A DNA stretch of 64,000 bases from Glycine soja (taxonomy: Eukaryota; Streptophyta; Magnoliopsida; Fabales; Fabaceae): contig NC_041005.1 of the NCBI RefSeq assembly GCF_004193775.1, positions 19,067,865 to 19,131,864 of the forward strand, written 5' to 3'. Shown here piece after piece: positions 11,639-20,077 of this stretch. The translations under genes and the position numbers were made by a program. Numbering within the stretch: the first letter of the stretch is position 1; the number at the start of each line of letters is the position of its first letter. Under the pieces are notes generated by a model that worked only from the letters and a program-made list of their open reading frames with translations, had not been told where the DNA came from and did no database searches.

Positions 11639-12886
11639 TGAAATTCTGATACCAGGGGACAGATGTCGTACCGGATGTCACGACATCACGCTTCAGAACA
11701 TGCAGATTATATGTGTCCGTATGAACAGATTAAACAAGTAAATAACACAAGAGAATTGTTTACCCAGTTCGGTGCAACCTCACCTACATCTGGGGGCTAC
11801 CAAGCCAGGGAGGAAATCCACTCTCAATAGTGTTAGTTCAAGGTCTAACAGCCCCTGTTTACAACCTTCTCACCTAACCACTACCCGTGCGATCTCTACC
11901 TAAGAGCCACTCTTAGATATGAGAACCTCTGCTCACTCCCTCTCACTCACACTCCCGTGTTTACAATTAAGTCAAAGACACACCAGAGATCAACTCTGAA
12001 CAAAAGAGATCAACTCTACACACTAGAGATCAACTCTACACACTAGAGATCAACTCTACACACATAGGTCCAACACTTGATGTTAGGGTACCATCAAGGT
12101 GGCTCACAAAAGACTCAAGTCCCAAAAACTCACAAACTAACTCTTCAATCCCGGACTTGGTACAGAACTCGTGCAGCCTCCATGATTATATAGCAATTTG
12201 CGTTTCTGGGCTGCAACGGCTTGTGCTGGAGGAGATCTATCTTCTTCTGAAAAAATCTGCAGTTAAAGAACTAAAAGATAACTTTTGATCTTTTAGTTTG
12301 AATCTTTAATCTTTAATCTTTAATCCCTGAACGAACTCTTCTACTTTGAAATTCGAACTTTAATGATCTTTTAATTCGTTCCAGAAGATAGATCATCTAA
12401 TCTCTTGCTAACTGCACAATAATCTGTTAAAGATATAACAGATTTATATGTCCAGTATTATCGGGCCGGATGTCAGGACATCGTGTCCGACATCGTGGAT
12501 CCTGCAGCTTCACTTCTGCACTTGTCTTTTATCTTGCATTGTACAGCAACTCCAGTATTCTCGGGCAGGATGTCAGGACATTGTATCCGACATCGTGGAT
12601 CCTGCAGCTTCACTTCTGCACTTGTCTTTTATCTTGCATTGTACAGCAACTCCAGTATTCTCGGGCAGGATGTCAGGACATTGTATCCGACATCGTGGAT
12701 CCTGCAACTTCAATTCTTCATTTGACATTTTATCTTGCCTTGTGCATTGTGCAGCCCGATCTTATTCCTTGACATAACGTTGGACATCATGTGCAGCAAC
12801 TCCAGCTTTCCTTCATTGTCTAAGTGCTTATGTTTTAACAAAATCTTAGCCAATCTTTTAAAGCTCAGTAGAGCCAAACACTAACA
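11639..12886 (-). repeat. 3' LTR of nested SIRE1
   Basis: In element orientation starts TGTTAGTGTTTGGC and ends GTATCAGAATTTCA. Contains three exact-length 100-bp tandem units, a TATATAA box on the minus strand near 12184-12194, and short repeats of a GAGATCAACTCTACACACTA unit near 12005-12060. Confidence 0.95.
12469..12768 (-). repeat. 100-bp tandem repeats in SIRE1 LTR (3 units)
   Basis: Units start at 12469, 12569 and 12669, each opening with GATGTCAGGACAT and followed by the TCCGACATCGTGGATCCTGC block. The same three units lie at 20908-21207 in the other LTR. The solo LTR at 32676 has two units and the one at 28534 has one. They sit upstream of the TATA box in the U3 region, where repeat number often sets promoter strength (inference). 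Confidence 0.85.
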
Positions 12887-12900
12887 ATCTCCCCCTTTGG
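12887..12900 (-). other. Polypurine tract of SIRE1
   Basis: On the minus strand GCCAAAGGGGGAGAT abuts the 3' LTR start TGTTAGTG; this is the plus-strand priming site. Confidence 0.85.
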
Positions 12901-13539
12901 CAAATTTTGTCTAAAACATACTTAGACACTTCCTGAGCAGGTACGAGCAGTTATGCAAGTGGGATCAGCAACTTCCATTATCAGAGTAATCAAGCACAGC
13001 GGAAATTCTTCAAGTTGCAAATCTACAAGTCTTCTCCAGGATGTCAAGACATCTCTCGTGACATCAGCTTTCTGCTACTGCTCCCCCTGTCTCCATGCTT
13101 ACTGCAACATCTTCTATCAGCTACTAGTCTTTTCCAGGATGTCGGGACATCTCATGTGACATCCGCTATCTGCTCCCCCTGTCTTCATGCTCTTACTGCA
13201 GCATCTTCTAGCAGCTTCTAGTAGCTTACATCTGTCATCATCAGCAGCAGTCTCCCCCTCAAAATCGTGTACATACAACTCCCCCTCAAGGTCATGAATC
13301 ATGCATACATCGTATCTTACTGCCATACATCTACTATTGCATACATAGTATCCTATTACTCAAAATCATGCATAATAGCAAGCATAATACTATTACTCCC
13401 CCTTTTTAGACATAAATTTGGCAAAAGTAGGATGCATGAAATTAATGTGCGAATATTTCAGACCAATAACAATCAATTGTTCAAAGGGACATGCCCCTTT
13501 AGCTAATAAAAGTGAAAAGCAAACATAAGGGTCTGATTA
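12901..13539 (-). other. SIRE1 3' noncoding spacer between env-like ORF and 3' LTR
   Basis: No ORF of substance. It contains two perfect copies of the GATGTC-N2-GACATC-N6-GACATC block (13040-13065 and 13138-13163) about 98 bp apart, and several CTCCCCCT runs, which are polypurine-like on the element's sense strand. Confidence 0.6.
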
Positions 13540-15594
13540 TCATGGGGTGGCTTCAGAATCTTCATCATCGGATTCTGTTTCCTCTGCTGCATCTTCCTCT
13601 TCTTCAGCAGCAGCTTCTTCTTCTTCAGCTGCTTCTTTGTCTTCCTCAGCTGCCTCTTCCTCTTCTTCAGCTGCTTCTTCATCATCAATGCCACTTTCTG
13701 AGAGCCTTGTGATCAGCCGTTCTAGCTCCATCTTCTTTTCTGTGGTGGCTTTGATGGTTGCTTCCAGCACCTTGCCTGTGTCCTTGAGTTCAGCAATCAA
13801 GGCATCCTTGGACACAGCACCTGAAGCAGCAGCTTTCCCTGATGTCGAGACAATGTCTGGGACATGTGTCCCCTCAAACAATTTGTAATGCAGGGATAAA
13901 GGCGATTCTCTCTTCATCACAGAGTCAGTGTAGTTTAACATATTGGGATGTTGACTCAACATAATGCCACACAATACAGTAGGGAAGGCAATGGGTAATT
14001 TGACAGCAAAAGATTCTGAATGCTTAACAGTTTGATCAAAAATATAGTTTCCAAAATTAAATTTGGATTTGGTTCCAACAGCATACAGAAATTTACCCAA
14101 ACCTGTGGCAATAGTGGAAGTATGATTGGTGGGTACCCAGTTTGCAGCACCAATCCTGTGTAGAATTGCATACTTCACACTTAGCTTCCCTGCTGAAAGC
14201 TTCCCTTTCTTCGGCCAATGCTGGACTCGTTTGGCAGTGATTTCCTTGGCAATTTGATGCTCAGAAACATCAATATCTATCACTCCATCAGTAGGTCTGC
14301 CCAGATATTTGTTGATCACAGCAGGGGAGAATCTAACACACTTTCCTCTGACAAACACTCTTTGATAATCATCACTTTTTCTGTTTGATATGTCAGAGGG
14401 AATGTTGACAATGAATTCCCTGACTAGGCCTTCATAACAGTCTCCCAACTTGGTGACTGTCTTCAGTAGTCCAGCAGCCTTAATGAGGTCCATGGTCTCC
14501 TTGCAATCCAAGGCATTTCTTCCCAGTTCTCTTTCAACCGCAAGTCTGCGTTGATACACATATTTCCACTTTTCAACATTGCCAATGGAGTGGAAAGAGA
14601 TGTTGTCCAATGGTGCATCAGGAACATTTTCAGGCACCTTTCTTCCAGATTTCTTGGCCCTCTTAGATGTCGAGACATCTAGTTCGACATCATCATCAGA
14701 ATCGGATGAGGAAATTTCTTTCCTTTTCTTGGAGGGGATAGCAACCTTGCTTCTTCTGGATGTGGCAGGAGTGATTGGAGTACTCTTCTTCTGTGCCATA
14801 GTCTTGATTCGTCCAGACCTCTTAAGGGGGGTTTTTCCCTTTCTGTTTTGAAGTCTTTCCGCAATGCCAGGTGCCAACCTGTTGGCAATGGGTTCTTCAT
14901 CAGATTCGACTTCTTCCAGGTCAATGAGGTCACCTGGAGCAGTTTCTGGTGCCCGTGGTGCAGGAGTCTCCTCTGAGGCTTGATCCTCTTCTTCTGTTGA
15001 TTCCTCTTCACTGGGTGAAGGGAGGGCTTCAGCATTTGGAGCGGAGGATGTTGGAACATCTTTCTTAGCATCAGGCACGGAAACACTTGGGGTGGAAGAT
15101 GTTGGAACATCTTTCTCAGCATCAGGCACAGAAGCATCTTTCAGAATGCTACTCACAATACTGCGGATTTTCTTGTCCATCTCCGTGTCTACTTCCCTAG
15201 GACTTGTTGCAAGGCTAGGGTTTTCAGCAATCTTCACTCCCTGTGGTCTTCTGGGAATCAGTTTCTCAGGGACTGAAGCTTGACCAGGAATTATTTGTAT
15301 GGGTTGGATGTTGAATTCTGGTTGTTCCTGGTGCGGAGATGATGGTACAGCGGGTGAACTAGGAGCTGCAGTTTCTTTTGGTGAGGTAGCCATGGAAAAG
15401 CAGAGCGTTTGGAATGATTTCGTAAATCTCAGAAAACTATTGGGAAATGCTGGTGAAAACACGAATGCCAAGCAGATATAAATTTGAATGAAGAATGTAG
15501 AGGGGCGTGTGGAGCAACGGTCGAATTTGCTTTGTGGTGAACGTGCTATTAATGTTAAGTGATTCGTTTGGGCACGTTCAGATTGCAGTAGCTG
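13540..15594 (-). CDS. SIRE1 env-like protein (readthrough product of gag-pol-env)
   Basis: The frame is open from the base after the gag-pol UAG (15595-15597) to 13540 and is in phase with pol. The first ATG (15393) would give about 617 residues; readthrough adds 67. The segment upstream of that ATG includes the hydrophobic stretch FFIQIYICLAFVF, so a membrane or signal-like segment is present only in the readthrough form. Then follow a Pro/Ser/Glu-rich region, a basic region (KRSGRIKTMAQKK, PSKKRKE), and a domain around VREFIVNIPSDI ... VRFSPAVINKYLGRPTDG resembling the putative plant transposon protein domain (PF20167). The C-terminus has a predicted coiled coil (AELKDTGKVLEATIKATTEKK) and a Glu/Ala-rich tail. 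SIRE1 is described as expressing this ORF by stop-codon suppression. A true envelope role is unproven; the protein could equally be a structural or host-interaction factor. Confidence 0.85.
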   Translation of the reverse strand, partial: QLLQSERAQTNHLTLIARSPQSKFDRCSTRPSTFFIQIYICLAFVFSPAFPNSFLRFTKSFQTLCFSMATSPKETAAPSSPAVPSSPHQEQPEFNIQPIQIIPGQASVPEKLIPRRPQGVKIAENPSLATSPREVDTEMDKKIRSIVSSILKDASVPDAEKDVPTSSTPSVSVPDAKKDVPTSSAPNAEALPSPSEEESTEEEDQASEETPAPRAPETAPGDLIDLEEVESDEEPIANRLAPGIAERLQNRKGKTPLKRSGRIKTMAQKKSTPITPATSRRSKVAIPSKKRKEISSSDSDDDVELDVSTSKRAKKSGRKVPENVPDAPLDNISFHSIGNVEKWKYVYQRRLAVERELGRNALDCKETMDLIKAAGLLKTVTKLGDCYEGLVREFIVNIPSDISNRKSDDYQRVFVRGKCVRFSPAVINKYLGRPTDGVIDIDVSEHQIAKEITAKRVQHWPKKGKLSAGKLSVKYAILHRIGAANWVPTNHTSTIATGLGKFLYAVGTKSKFNFGNYIFDQTVKHSESFAVKLPIAFPTVLCGIMLSQHPNMLNYTDSVMKRESPLSLHYKLFEGTHVPDIVSTSGKAAASGAVSKDALIAELKDTGKVLEATIKATTEKKMELERLITRLSESGIDDEEAAEEEEEAAEEDKEAAEEEEAAAEEEEDAAEETESDDEDSEATP

Positions 15595-15597
15595 CTA
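15586..15597 (-). promoter_or_regulatory. Stop-codon readthrough signal between pol and env-like ORF
   Basis: On the minus strand the pol frame ends GAA TTA TAG CAG CTA CTG. TAG followed by CAG CTA fits the CAR-YYA readthrough context known from tobamovirus-type leaky stops. The downstream frame stays open for the whole env-like ORF with no further stop. Published work on SIRE1 reports suppression at this position (established knowledge); activity of this copy is inference. Confidence 0.8.
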
Positions 15598-18500
15598 TAA
15601 TTCCTCTAGCAGACAAATGCCCAGCTTGCCCCTCAGTTTTTCAAACTGATTTGCATCCAAAGCCTTTGTGAAAATATCTGCTATTTGTTCCTCAGTGTCA
15701 ACATGCTTCAGTGTGATCACTTTATCATCAACAAGATCTCTGATATAGTGATGTCTAATGTCAATGTGCTTGGTTCTGCTGTGTTGAACAGGATTTTTAG
15801 AAATATTAATAGCACTCATGTTGTCACAGTACAATGTCATGACATCTTGTTCGACATTGTACTCCTTCAGCATCTGCTTCATCCAAACTAGTTGTGAACA
15901 GCTGCTTCCTGCTGCAATATACTCGGCTTCTGCAGTAGATAGGGACACACAGTTCTGCTTCTTGCTGAACCATGAAATAAGGTTGTTTCCCAAATAGAAG
16001 CATCCACCAGAAGTGCTTTTTCTGTCATCTGCACTTCCAGCCCAATCAGCATCACAATACCCAACCAGCATTGAATCTGAACAATGACAGTACATAATCC
16101 CATAGTCACTGGTGCCATTTACATATTTCAGAATTCTCTTTACTTGAGTCAAGTGACTTATCTTAGGATTGGCTTGATATCTTGCACAAACACCTACTGC
16201 ATAGGTGATGTCGGGTCTGCTAGCTGTTAAATATAGTAAGCTCCCAATCATGCTTCTGTACAGACTTTGATCAACACTGGTCCCTGCTTCATCTTTTGAC
16301 AGCTTCAAGTGAGTAGGTGCAGGTGTTCTTTTATGACTGGCATTCTCCATCCCAAACTTCTTGACAATGTTCTTTGCATACTTGCTTTGAGAGAGGAATA
16401 TGGAGTCTTCCATCTGCTTCACTTGGAGTCCCAGAAAATAAGTCAGCTCTCCAACAAGACTCATCTCAAATTCAGATTGCATCTGTTGGACAAAATGTCG
16501 AAGCATCTCATTCGACATCCCTCCAAACACAATGTCATCAACATATATCTGTGCAATCATCAAGTTTTCAGCATCTTGTTTGACAAAGAGAGTCTTGTCA
16601 ATTCCTCCCTTCCTATACCCTTGCTGAGTAAGGAACTTTGTCAGCCTTTCATACCAAGCTCTTGGAGCTTGCTTCAATCCATAGAGAGCCTTCTTGAGCC
16701 TGTATACATGATCTGGATGAGTTGGATCTACAAATCCCTTTGGCTGCTCCACATAGACTTCTTCATGCATAGCATTGATCCAGAACTCATCAGTCAGTGC
16801 CTCTTTCACATTCTTGGGCTCAATTCTGGAGACAAAGCATGAGTTGGAGACAATTTCAATCTCCCTTGATCTTGTAGTGACCCCTCTGTTTGGATCTCCT
16901 ATAATCAGCTCCTTGGGGTGCATCTTCTGGATTCTAATGGAGGGTCTCTTGTCAGGTTGGTTGATGTCTGGTTCATCTGTAGCAGGATCAGAGTTTTCTG
17001 TATTTTCTCCACTGTTAGCTGTATCTGCTACATTGTCTCCCGATGTTCTGACATCTTCTTCGACATCCTTCTTTCTTGCTGGAGTTAGATCATCAACAAC
17101 CACATTGATGGATTCCATCACAGTTCTGGTTCTGGAATTGAATACTCTATATGCTCTGCTGTTTGTAGAGTATCCCAGGAATATTCCTGCATCACTCTTG
17201 GGATCCATCTTTCTCCTTTGCTCTCTATCTGCCAAGATGTAACATGGACTTCCAAAGATGTGGAAGTGCTTGACAGTTGGCTTCCTCCCTTTCCAGATTT
17301 CATACAGTGTGGTTGGAGTGCCTCTTCTAAGTGTGACTCTGTTATGGATGTAGCATGCTGTGTTCATGGCTTCAACCCAGAGATTATAGGGAAGTTCTTT
17401 GGCATGAAGCATGACCCTAGCAGCCTCTTGCAAAGTCCTGTTTTTCCTCTCAACTATCCCATTCTGTTGTGGTGTAATGGCTGCAGAGAACTCATGAGTG
17501 ATGCCTTCAGATGTGCAGAATTCAGTGAACCTGCTATTTTCAAATTCTCTGCCATGGTCACTCCTGATTCTCTTGATGACACAGTCTTTTTCTCTTTGAA
17601 GTCTTAGACTCAACTCTTTGAACACTTCAAAGGTTTCTGATTTCTCTCTGATAAAGTTGACCCAGGTAAATCTGGAGAAATCATCCACAACAACATAGGC
17701 ATACCTCTTTCCTCCAAGGCTTTCAACCTGCATAGGCCCCATCAAATCCATGTGAAGTAGTTCCAGCACCCTGGAAGTGGTCTGATGTTGAAGCTTCTGG
17801 TGGGACATCTTGACTTGCTTTCCAATCTGACATTCACCACAGATTCTGCCTTCTTCTATTTTCAGATTGGGGATGCCTCTAACAGCTCCTTTGTCAATGA
17901 TTTTCTTCATGCCTCTTAAGTGCAGATGTCCAAATCTTTGATGCCATATTCTGACTTCATCTTCTTTGGAGGATAGACATGTGGAGGAGTAGCTGGTTTC
18001 TTGAGGTGTCCATAGGTAACAGTTGTCCTTTGATCTGCTGCCCTTCATTAGAACTTCACTCTTCTCATTTGTCACCAAGCATTCTGACTTTGTGAAGTTT
18101 ACATTGAATCCTTCATCACACAGCTGACTGATGCTGATCAAGTTTGCAGTCAGTCCCTTCACCAGCAGTACTTTGTCCAGACTAGGAAGTCCATCATGAA
18201 CTAGCCTTCCCATTCCAATGGTCTTTCCTTTAGAGCCATCTCCAAATGTCACATAGCTAGTGGAGCAGGGCTCAATGTTCACCAGGAATTCTTTAACTCC
18301 TGTCATGTGTCTGGAACAGCCGCTATCTAGGTACCAATCTTCCTTAGCTGATGCTCTAAGTGAAGTATGAACAACAAGACTAACAGTCTTGTGTTTTGGA
18401 ACCCACATCATCTTCCTTCCACTGTTGCTACTTTGAGTTCCATGATGTGGATGGCCATGTAGATGATAGCAAAAGGGCTTTATGTGACCATACCTGCCAC

Positions 18501-20019
18501 AGTAGTGACACCTCCACTTCTTTCTTTCGTTCTTTTTCTGCTGCGTTCCATGATGTCGAGACCGATGTTGTGACATCGTGGCTCCAGTGCTGGTTTTGGC
18601 AGGAACAAATTCTGTCATGGTTTTTCTGCCAGCAGATTTACTATTAAGCCCAAGTCCTCTCTGGTCTCCAACATTCTTCCCAAGCTGTAGCACCTCATCA
18701 AGCATATCTGAGCCTTTATTCAACATCTTTATTGATTTGGTCATGTTTTCCAGTTTAGAGTTCAGAAAACCGACTTCTCCTTTAAGCTCAGAGATCTCCT
18801 CTTTATGTGCCTTCTTCTCAGCCTCCAGATCTGCAATGACCTTCTTTAGTTGTGCTTCTTGCTGAAGAATCTTCTCACTTCTGATGCATAGTTCTCTATA
18901 GGATGTAGCAAGCTCATCAAAAGTGATTTCACTTTCTGTATCACTTGAATCTTCAGCAGTTTCAAATCTCCCAGTGAGTGCATTCTCATCTCTGTCAGAG
19001 TCACTTTCCTGTTCACTCTCTGTATCAGATCGACATACAGAAAGTCCTTTCCTCTGCTTCTTGAGATGAGTGGGACATTCAGCTATGATGTGTCCATAGC
19101 CTTCACACCCATGGCATTGAATTCCTTTGCTGTGACTGGGCTTTACATCTGACTCTTTCTGGTATTTACTGCCTTTCCTGATGTCGAAAGGGATGTTCTG
19201 GACATGTGGCTTCTGCCTTCTGTCCATTCTGTTCTGCACTTTGTTGAACTGCTTTCCAAGGAGCACAACTGCCTTAGTCAGACCTTCATCAGTATCCAGG
19301 TCATACTCATCTTCTTCTCCTTCATCATTGGACACGAACGCCAAGTTCTTGCTCTTCTTTTCAGCCCCATCCGAGAGTCCTAGCTCAAAGGTTTGAAGGG
19401 AACCAATGAGTTCATCCACTCTCATGTTGCAAATGTCTTGGGCCTCCTCTATTGCAGTGACTTTCATGTCAAATCTCTTAGGCAAGGATCTGAGGATCTT
19501 TCTCACCAGCTTTTCATCTGTCATCTTCTCTCCCAAGGCAGTGCAAGCATTGGCAATTTCAAGAATGTTCATGTGGAAGTCATGAATACACTCTTCCTCC
19601 TTCATCTTCAGATTTTCAAATTTTGTAGCCAATAGTTGCAGTCTGGACATCTTTACCTTGGAGGTTCCTTCATGAGTGGTTTTCAGGATCTCCCATGCAT
19701 CTTTGGCCACTGTGCAAGTGTTGATCAGTCTGAAGATATTCTTGTCAACTCCATTGAATAGAGCATTCAAAGCTTTGGAGTTTCCAAGTGCCAATTCGTC
19801 TTCTTCTTTAGTCCAGTCTTCTTCTGGCTTCAATTCTTCAGTGGGCTTTCCTTCTGTGTCCAGCATCTTGGGATGTTCCCAGCCTTTGATGACAGCTTTC
19901 CAGGTTCTGCTATCCAGTGATTTGAGGAAGGCCACCATTCTTGCTTTCCAATATTCATAGTTGCTTCCATCAAGAATTGGTGGTCTGTTCACTGGTCCGC
20001 CTTCTTTCTCCATGTTCAT
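15595..20019 (-). CDS. SIRE1 Gag-Pol polyprotein with internal RT deletion
   Basis: 1474 codons from ATG at 20019. Gag (UBN2-type) occupies the first 300 residues. Zinc knuckles are at about 301 (CHGCEGYGHIIAEC) and 506 (CHYCGRYGHIKPFC), with a coiled coil between (about 370-440). The protease motif WYLDSGCSRHMTG is near 565. The integrase zinc region (HQRFGHLH ... CGECQIGK) spans 690-735 and the core has D near 757 (HMDLMGP), D near 821 (IRSDHGREFEN) and E near 857 (NGIVERKNR). RT then jumps in frame from INAMHEE to VYVEQPKGF at about residue 1085 (near 16762). Compared with the outer Copia pol, about 102 codons are missing, including motif A ([11 protein letters not shown]). YVDD (about 1163) and RNase H (YCDADWAGS, LSTAEAEYIA, CDNMSAINISKNP) are intact. 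So the protein can be translated, but RT should be inactive. Sense expression would start in the LTR at 20078-21325. Confidence 0.93.
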   Translation of the reverse strand: MNMEKEGGPVNRPPILDGSNYEYWKARMVAFLKSLDSRTWKAVIKGWEHPKMLDTEGKPTEELKPEEDWTKEEDELALGNSKALNALFNGVDKNIFRLINTCTVAKDAWEILKTTHEGTSKVKMSRLQLLATKFENLKMKEEECIHDFHMNILEIANACTALGEKMTDEKLVRKILRSLPKRFDMKVTAIEEAQDICNMRVDELIGSLQTFELGLSDGAEKKSKNLAFVSNDEGEEDEYDLDTDEGLTKAVVLLGKQFNKVQNRMDRRQKPHVQNIPFDIRKGSKYQKESDVKPSHSKGIQCHGCEGYGHIIAECPTHLKKQRKGLSVCRSDTESEQESDSDRDENALTGRFETAEDSSDTESEITFDELATSYRELCIRSEKILQQEAQLKKVIADLEAEKKAHKEEISELKGEVGFLNSKLENMTKSIKMLNKGSDMLDEVLQLGKNVGDQRGLGLNSKSAGRKTMTEFVPAKTSTGATMSQHRSRHHGTQQKKNERKKWRCHYCGRYGHIKPFCYHLHGHPHHGTQSSNSGRKMMWVPKHKTVSLVVHTSLRASAKEDWYLDSGCSRHMTGVKEFLVNIEPCSTSYVTFGDGSKGKTIGMGRLVHDGLPSLDKVLLVKGLTANLISISQLCDEGFNVNFTKSECLVTNEKSEVLMKGSRSKDNCYLWTPQETSYSSTCLSSKEDEVRIWHQRFGHLHLRGMKKIIDKGAVRGIPNLKIEEGRICGECQIGKQVKMSHQKLQHQTTSRVLELLHMDLMGPMQVESLGGKRYAYVVVDDFSRFTWVNFIREKSETFEVFKELSLRLQREKDCVIKRIRSDHGREFENSRFTEFCTSEGITHEFSAAITPQQNGIVERKNRTLQEAARVMLHAKELPYNLWVEAMNTACYIHNRVTLRRGTPTTLYEIWKGRKPTVKHFHIFGSPCYILADREQRRKMDPKSDAGIFLGYSTNSRAYRVFNSRTRTVMESINVVVDDLTPARKKDVEEDVRTSGDNVADTANSGENTENSDPATDEPDINQPDKRPSIRIQKMHPKELIIGDPNRGVTTRSREIEIVSNSCFVSRIEPKNVKEALTDEFWINAMHEEVYVEQPKGFVDPTHPDHVYRLKKALYGLKQAPRAWYERLTKFLTQQGYRKGGIDKTLFVKQDAENLMIAQIYVDDIVFGGMSNEMLRHFVQQMQSEFEMSLVGELTYFLGLQVKQMEDSIFLSQSKYAKNIVKKFGMENASHKRTPAPTHLKLSKDEAGTSVDQSLYRSMIGSLLYLTASRPDITYAVGVCARYQANPKISHLTQVKRILKYVNGTSDYGIMYCHCSDSMLVGYCDADWAGSADDRKSTSGGCFYLGNNLISWFSKKQNCVSLSTAEAEYIAAGSSCSQLVWMKQMLKEYNVEQDVMTLYCDNMSAINISKNPVQHSRTKHIDIRHHYIRDLVDDKVITLKHVDTEEQIADIFTKALDANQFEKLRGKLGICLLEEL

Positions 20020-20063
20020 CAGAATTTATCTCCCTAGATCTCACTCAGTGATTTCGAGTGCCT

Positions 20064-20075
20064 GCTCTGATACCA
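20064..20075 (-). other. Primer binding site of SIRE1
   Basis: GCTCTGATACCA on the plus strand, i.e. TGGTATCAGAGC on the element strand, two bases from the 5' LTR; complementary to initiator tRNA-Met. Confidence 0.92.
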
Positions 20076-20077
20076 AT

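Noticed and set aside
12448..12777. Overlapping 80-109 codon ORFs in SIRE1 LTRs
   Set aside because: They come from the 100-bp tandem units read in three frames; no start context or conservation argument.
13547..13888. Ser/Ala-rich 113-codon ORF on the plus strand
   Set aside because: Antisense shadow of the Glu/Ala-rich tail of the SIRE1 env-like ORF.
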